A stretch of DNA of 64,000 bases, taken from the NCBI GenBank assembly GCA_022845895.1, contig AP025573.1:2514501-2578500 (forward strand), read 5' to 3'. The notes below the pieces were generated by a model. The model was not told the DNA's origin. It did no database searches and was given only the letters and a program-made list of their open reading frames with translations. The position numbers and the translations under genes are program-made. Below, piece after piece: positions 60,032 to 64,000 of this stretch. Positions within the stretch are counted from its first letter, which is position 1; every line of letters starts with the position of its first letter. Source of the DNA: Lachnospiraceae bacterium. Its GTDB lineage: Bacteria > Bacillota > Clostridia > Lachnospirales > Lachnospiraceae.

Positions 60032-62821
60032 TCAGTCTGTCTGCGCCATCCGCTGCGTCAGCCCCGTCTTCTCCATCCTTTTATAGACAATCGCAGGTAC
60101 GGAGATACAGATACATGCAAGCACGGAGATCATAACCGCATACAGAACCCACGGATAGGTAAATGTAAAGTATGCAAGCCTGGCCTTCATATAGATGCAT
60201 ACAAGACCAAGTATGCCGCTTCCTGCCGTAAGCATAAGCCCTGCCGTCAGAAGACAGTAATACAGGCCTTCTGCCATGAGCATCCGTTTAAGCTGCCTGT
60301 GCGTCATCCCCATACCTTCCAGCAGTGCCAGCTCTTTCTGTCTCGACCATATGCCTGTCACCATCACATTCAGGTAATTCATCAGTCCGGCGAATATCAG
60401 TATCATGCCGAGCACACCCAGTATCAGCCGGCTCCCCTGCATATATCTCTGGGCCTCTAAGAGCAGGCCCGACTTGCTGAGGATCAAGAGCCCCGCCTCT
60501 TCTCCCCGTCTGATGTTCTCCCTGCCTGCTATCTGCTGAATCGCTTCTCCTGCGGCGTGCTCCTTGCCTTTCTCCACGCTCAGCTCCAGAAAGAAGGTCT
60601 TTTTTGTAATCCCAAGCTTTTCAAATCCTTCCTCACTGATGACAAAATAGTCGATGCGGGGGCCGTGCCACGTCCGCTTAAGTTCCGGGAACCCTTCCGC
60701 TTTCGTGTCCATATAGCCGCACAGCGTCATCGGCTCAGACTTTTCTGTCTTAACCTCTCCCATCTCTTCCAGCTCCTGCACGGAGGCATCCATCCGCCTG
60801 TCACGTTCTTCTTTGGACCATAACCTGGAAAATACGACAGGTTCCCCGACACTTTCCACGGCCTGCTTTTCCTTGGCCGGTGAGAGGATATGGTCGTGCA
60901 GGTACAGTACGCCGGTGCCATCTTCCAGACTCTCCATATCGGCCGCCGCGCCGCTCTCCCTGGCATATTCCTTCAGTTCTTCTATCTCTTTCCTGTCCAG
61001 AATCTGTATCGTACAGCTTCCCGCCGCTTCGATAAGGTCTATGACCGTGCCGATGCTGTCATCATAATTCTCATCTGTCTCCGCCTCTTTGTCCCTCACC
61101 AGCGGGCGGACGCCTTTTTTCGTATACCTCGGATACATGTATCCGCCGATAGCCGCGTATGATTTCTTCTTATCCACCCCGTCCACGGCCAGCAGCTGTT
61201 CTGTTACTTCCTCGCTTAACGGCGAGAACGTATCATAATCGTTGTCTGTCAGAAGGGCAAAGTTATCCCCTTCCGTCTCCAATGGGTCCTCCTGGGGGTT
61301 CCTGCCTTTATATTCTTCTCCATATCCCTGCGACTTTCCCCATGGACCGAATGCGCCGGATATGAGGAAGTCCGGCCTGCTTTCTATCGCATGGCTGTAA
61401 TCGGTCCCCGCTGCAATTACGGCGGCTCCCAGAGCCACCTCAAGCCCGAGGAACAAGGATAGTACCGTACGCAGGAATCTGCCGCGGTGGCGGAACAGGT
61501 TCTGCCACGCCATGTGGCACACCTCCCGTTCCGGCGACCTCCTTCTCCTGCCAGCCGTGCCTGTCTTTGGCTGCCGCCTTGTCTTCTTCTGCCCTGTTCC
61601 GGTATAGTGCAGCGCCTCTACGCAAGAGCGGCTGACTGCACGGCAGATCGTCTCTGCCGCAGCACCTATAGCCACAATGCCGGTGAAGATAACGGCAAGG
61701 GCAACCAGCTCAGGGTGAAGCACCTTCAGCCCTGCCGCCCCTCCGTACCGGAACAGGTACTGTCTGCCGAGTATCCGGGGAATCACGGTTGACAGAATCA
61801 CTATGGATAAGATTACGCCCGTGGGAATCCCCATACATAAGATACGCCATATCTGCCCGAAGTAGATGCGGCGGACCTGCTTTTCTGTCGTGCCGATCGT
61901 ATTCAGAAGGCCGATCTGCCGGATATCCTTTGCCATGGATATGTGCATGACGTTATGTATGAGGAAAAAGATGCTTGCTAGCACGAGCGCTGCTCCGGCT
62001 GCCGCAAGACCGTATCCTCCCATAAACCGGTTCACAGCAGCATAGTTGTACGTATTGCCCCCTGTAAACCTCTGAGACGTGCTGTCCATCTTGATGTCTT
62101 CATAGAGTCTTTCTTCCGTCCTCCGCCCATCCATGCTGTCTTTCTGCCGGATAAGAAGGGAATCTGGCTTTCCGATACTGCCGCCCCACTCCTTCAGCTT
62201 TTCTTCTGATATGTATCCCTTTGCCATATGTGAGGACGGTTCCACATAATCTTCGTACCAGCCGCACAGGGTAAATGTCTCCTCTTCTGTCCGAAACAGC
62301 CCTATCTCTACCGTAAGCCGGACTTTCATCCCCTTCTTGGGCTCACGGATGCCGAGATGTTCCAGTGCCCGAAGCGGCAGCATAAGATCTTGCCTGCCCT
62401 TCGGATAGCCCCCGCTTATACCTGTATATGCAGGCCGTTCCATCACTTCCCAAGCCGTCTTGTCCAGACATGTCATCTCACAGAGAGGGGTGCTGTCCGG
62501 TTCTTCATATGCATATCCGGGGGTACTGCTTCTCCCCACTTCCTTTATGTAGCTTAAGCTCTTTGTCTTTTCATACTGTCCCTTCGTCGGATCTTCCAGA
62601 TATGTGGCAGCCGCCGTACCGTCCTGCCGCACCGACTTCAGGTATTCTGCCTGGATCTTTCCGCGGGAGACGCCGAACACCATGCAGAGCGTCACGATTC
62701 CGAGCACTACCGCGCCGAATAGGATCCGGTTCCTGCCTCTGCCTGCCTTCCCGATCTTCCTTGACAGCATACGTATGACCTGGCTATTTGTATTGGGAAC
62801 ATGACCGCTGCTTCGTCTCAT
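60032..62821 (-). CDS. ABC transporter permease with two FtsX-like halves
   Basis: About 929 residues from the ATG at 62821, which overlaps the ATPase stop (ATGA) and follows AGGAGG. One N-terminal helix, an extracellular MacB-like domain (~60-255), three helices (~265-395), a cytoplasmic basic segment, one helix near 455, a second ~330-residue extracellular domain and three C-terminal helices. It exports or extracts lipids, peptides or lipoproteins with the adjacent ATPase. It ends at 60032, convergent toward nothing: the next gene upstream of the gcv promoter region is in the same direction. Confidence 0.88.
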   Translation of the reverse strand: MRRSSGHVPNTNSQVIRMLSRKIGKAGRGRNRILFGAVVLGIVTLCMVFGVSRGKIQAEYLKSVRQDGTAAATYLEDPTKGQYEKTKSLSYIKEVGRSSTPGYAYEEPDSTPLCEMTCLDKTAWEVMERPAYTGISGGYPKGRQDLMLPLRALEHLGIREPKKGMKVRLTVEIGLFRTEEETFTLCGWYEDYVEPSSHMAKGYISEEKLKEWGGSIGKPDSLLIRQKDSMDGRRTEERLYEDIKMDSTSQRFTGGNTYNYAAVNRFMGGYGLAAAGAALVLASIFFLIHNVMHISMAKDIRQIGLLNTIGTTEKQVRRIYFGQIWRILCMGIPTGVILSIVILSTVIPRILGRQYLFRYGGAAGLKVLHPELVALAVIFTGIVAIGAAAETICRAVSRSCVEALHYTGTGQKKTRRQPKTGTAGRRRRSPEREVCHMAWQNLFRHRGRFLRTVLSLFLGLEVALGAAVIAAGTDYSHAIESRPDFLISGAFGPWGKSQGYGEEYKGRNPQEDPLETEGDNFALLTDNDYDTFSPLSEEVTEQLLAVDGVDKKKSYAAIGGYMYPRYTKKGVRPLVRDKEAETDENYDDSIGTVIDLIEAAGSCTIQILDRKEIEELKEYARESGAAADMESLEDGTGVLYLHDHILSPAKEKQAVESVGEPVVFSRLWSKEERDRRMDASVQELEEMGEVKTEKSEPMTLCGYMDTKAEGFPELKRTWHGPRIDYFVISEEGFEKLGITKKTFFLELSVEKGKEHAAGEAIQQIAGRENIRRGEEAGLLILSKSGLLLEAQRYMQGSRLILGVLGMILIFAGLMNYLNVMVTGIWSRQKELALLEGMGMTHRQLKRMLMAEGLYYCLLTAGLMLTAGSGILGLVCIYMKARLAYFTFTYPWVLYAVMISVLACICISVPAIVYKRMEKTGLTQRMAQTD

Positions 62822-63498
62822 GGCTGTTCCTCCTGTCCCCATATCTTTCCGTCTTCGATACGGACGATCCGGTCCGCCATCTGGGCCACTTCTTCTTCAT
62901 GGGTGACGATAATGAGTGTCTGGTGGAACTGCCTGGCACATGTCTGAAAGAGTCCGATGACTTCCATGCTTGTCCTGGAATCCAGATTGCCGGTCGGCTC
63001 ATCAGCCAGGATGATTGCAGGCTTGACGGAGAGCGCCCTCGCGATTGCCGCCCTCTGTTGCTGACCGCCGGAGAGTGTCTCCGGCATCTCGTAAAGCTTC
63101 TCCTTCAGCTTCAGCACTTCGGCAATATGGTCTATATACGCTTCGTCCACAGGCATCCCGTCCAACCTAAGCGGCAGGAGGATATTCTCGTACACGTCCA
63201 ATACCGGCACGAGATTGTACTGCTGGAATACAAATCCGATATTTCTTCTGCGGAAGATGGTACGTTCTTCCCTGTCCATATCCCTCAAGCTGTTCTCTCT
63301 GATCCACACCCCGCCTGCCGTCGGCTCGTCCAGCCCGCCCATCATATTCAGAAGGGTGCTCTTCCCGCTGCCGGAGCTGCCGACGATAGCCAGGAACTCC
63401 CCTTCCTCAACCGTAAGGCTCACTCCGTCGAGCGCACGTACCTCGTTCGCCCCATTTGTATAATACTTCCTGAGGCCTGCTGCCTTCACCATCTCCAT
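62818..63498 (-). CDS. ABC transporter ATP-binding protein (MacB/LolD class)
   Basis: 226 residues. Walker A GSSGSGKSTL, Q-loop VFQQYNLVPVLD, signature LSGGQQQRAAIARAL, Walker B IILADEPTGNLD and switch VTHEEEVA. It energises the large permease encoded just downstream, with overlapping stop and start codons. It follows a sensor-kinase gene by 57 bases, so the exporter is probably induced by that two-component system. Confidence 0.94.
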   Translation of the reverse strand: MEMVKAAGLRKYYTNGANEVRALDGVSLTVEEGEFLAIVGSSGSGKSTLLNMMGGLDEPTAGGVWIRENSLRDMDREERTIFRRRNIGFVFQQYNLVPVLDVYENILLPLRLDGMPVDEAYIDHIAEVLKLKEKLYEMPETLSGGQQQRAAIARALSVKPAIILADEPTGNLDSRTSMEVIGLFQTCARQFHQTLIIVTHEEEVAQMADRIVRIEDGKIWGQEEQP

Positions 63499-63555
63499 AT
63501 GCTGTCTCCTCCTCTTAAATACTGCTGTATATAAGTGCCAGTATAGAGGATAAAT

Positions 63556-64000
63556 CTAACAAAGTTCTAACAACTGCATCTCTACTTTTACCCCCGGATC
63601 CATCCTGACTATCCTCATGAACCCTCCATGGCGTGCTACGATCTCTTTTGCGAGGTACAGGCCGATGCCATAGCCTTCCTCGGACGTGACCCGGCTACCC
63701 CGGTAGAAACGCTGGAACACCTTGTTTTCTTCGCCTTTTGCTATGCCGATTCCGTAGTCCCGGACCTGGATGCTGCAGAACATCTCATTCTTTACCGCCG
63801 AGACTTCCACCACTCCTTTGGCCCTGCTGTACTTTACAGCATTGTCCAGTACATTGAGCAAGGCTTCGCCGAGCCAGCCGGCGTCATGGGGACATTGTAT
63901 CTTCTCCGGGACTGCCGCCTCGACAGTGACTCCTCTTTCTTGTGCCTTCCGTCCTATCTGCCCCAGAGCCCCGGATATCGTGGCGGACAGATCCGTCTCC
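63556..64000 (-). CDS. Sensor histidine kinase, C-terminal part (runs off the right edge)
   Basis: The frame is open to base 64000, giving the last ~147 residues: N-box LNVLDNAVKYS, G1 DYGIGI, F-box QRFYRGSRV and G2 GYGIGLYLAKEI, i.e. the HATPase_c domain. The dimerisation domain and any sensor lie outside the window. Its position before an ABC exporter pair suggests a second cell-envelope stress or peptide-response system beside the Bce-type one at 5.4-9.9 kb. Confidence 0.9.
   Translation of the reverse strand, partial: ETDLSATISGALGQIGRKAQERGVTVEAAVPEKIQCPHDAGWLGEALLNVLDNAVKYSRAKGVVEVSAVKNEMFCSIQVRDYGIGIAKGEENKVFQRFYRGSRVTSEEGYGIGLYLAKEIVARHGGFMRIVRMDPGVKVEMQLLELC

Noticed and set aside
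1-64000. tRNA, rRNA genes, CRISPR arrays or prophage
   Set aside because: I looked for CCA-ended cloverleaf patterns, rRNA signature sequences, regularly spaced direct repeats and phage structural genes and saw none, although short tRNA genes could be missed by eye.

Overview
The window looks like chromosome from a Lachnospiraceae-type gut Firmicute (Clostridium cluster XIVa). I base this on a DUF5717 protein (a family I associate with Lachnospiraceae), a BceRS-BceAB-type module, the pyrH-frr-uppS-cdsA-dxr-rseP envelope operon, a split GcvPA/GcvPB with its own lipoate ligase, strong AGGAGG ribosome sites and consensus TTGACA/TATAAT promoters. This assignment is inference. I saw no rRNA, tRNA, CRISPR array or prophage. 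Most genes are on the minus strand.

Layout. 1-4.0 kb: 5'-truncating edge of a DUF5717 gene and a HisC/CobD-like aminotransferase. 4.0-19.85 kb: a 14 kb block bounded by two ~0.8 kb composite repeats in opposite orientation. Each repeat holds two ~183-bp palindromic units with covarying helices. The block carries a cupin, a Bce-type peptide-sensing/efflux module, carAB, an IS481-family insertion with 25-bp flanking direct repeats, a CarD-like regulator, a transglutaminase-like protein and a SpoIID-like/peptidoglycan-binding protein. 20-26.6 kb: isoprenoid/phospholipid/envelope operon and a MATE exporter. 26.7-40 kb: a sugar or sugar-acid utilisation locus. 40-49 kb: diguanylate cyclase, large repeat-rich surface protein, prepilin peptidase, Dus, a TetR-controlled MBL-hydrolase/DUF1330 pair, DUF2000. 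49-60 kb: formate channel, folD, fchA, fhs, lpdA, lplA, gcvPB, gcvPA, gcvH, gcvT behind a glycine riboswitch. 60-64 kb: a second ABC exporter and the end of a sensor kinase gene.

The utilisation locus is the best candidate for an undescribed system. A ribose-type ABC importer, FGGY kinase, cupin-type phosphosugar isomerase and two DeoC-like proteins form one operon. A shikimate-dehydrogenase-like oxidoreductase, phosphotriesterase-like hydrolase, Eda-type aldolase and 2-hydroxyacid dehydrogenase form a convergent one. A VOC protein and two paralogous GntR/UTRA regulators complete it. An AT-rich palindrome close to ATGTTATAACAT lies at the promoters of four of its transcription units. The two adjacent DeoC-like proteins each keep a different one of the two DERA active-site lysines. 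The set matches no named pathway that I know.

The glycine/formate block contains every step from formate plus CO2 and ammonia to glycine (or the reverse). Its FolD lacks the Lys and Gln of the cyclohydrolase site and sits next to a separate cyclohydrolase, FchA, which suggests the two FolD activities have been divided between two proteins.
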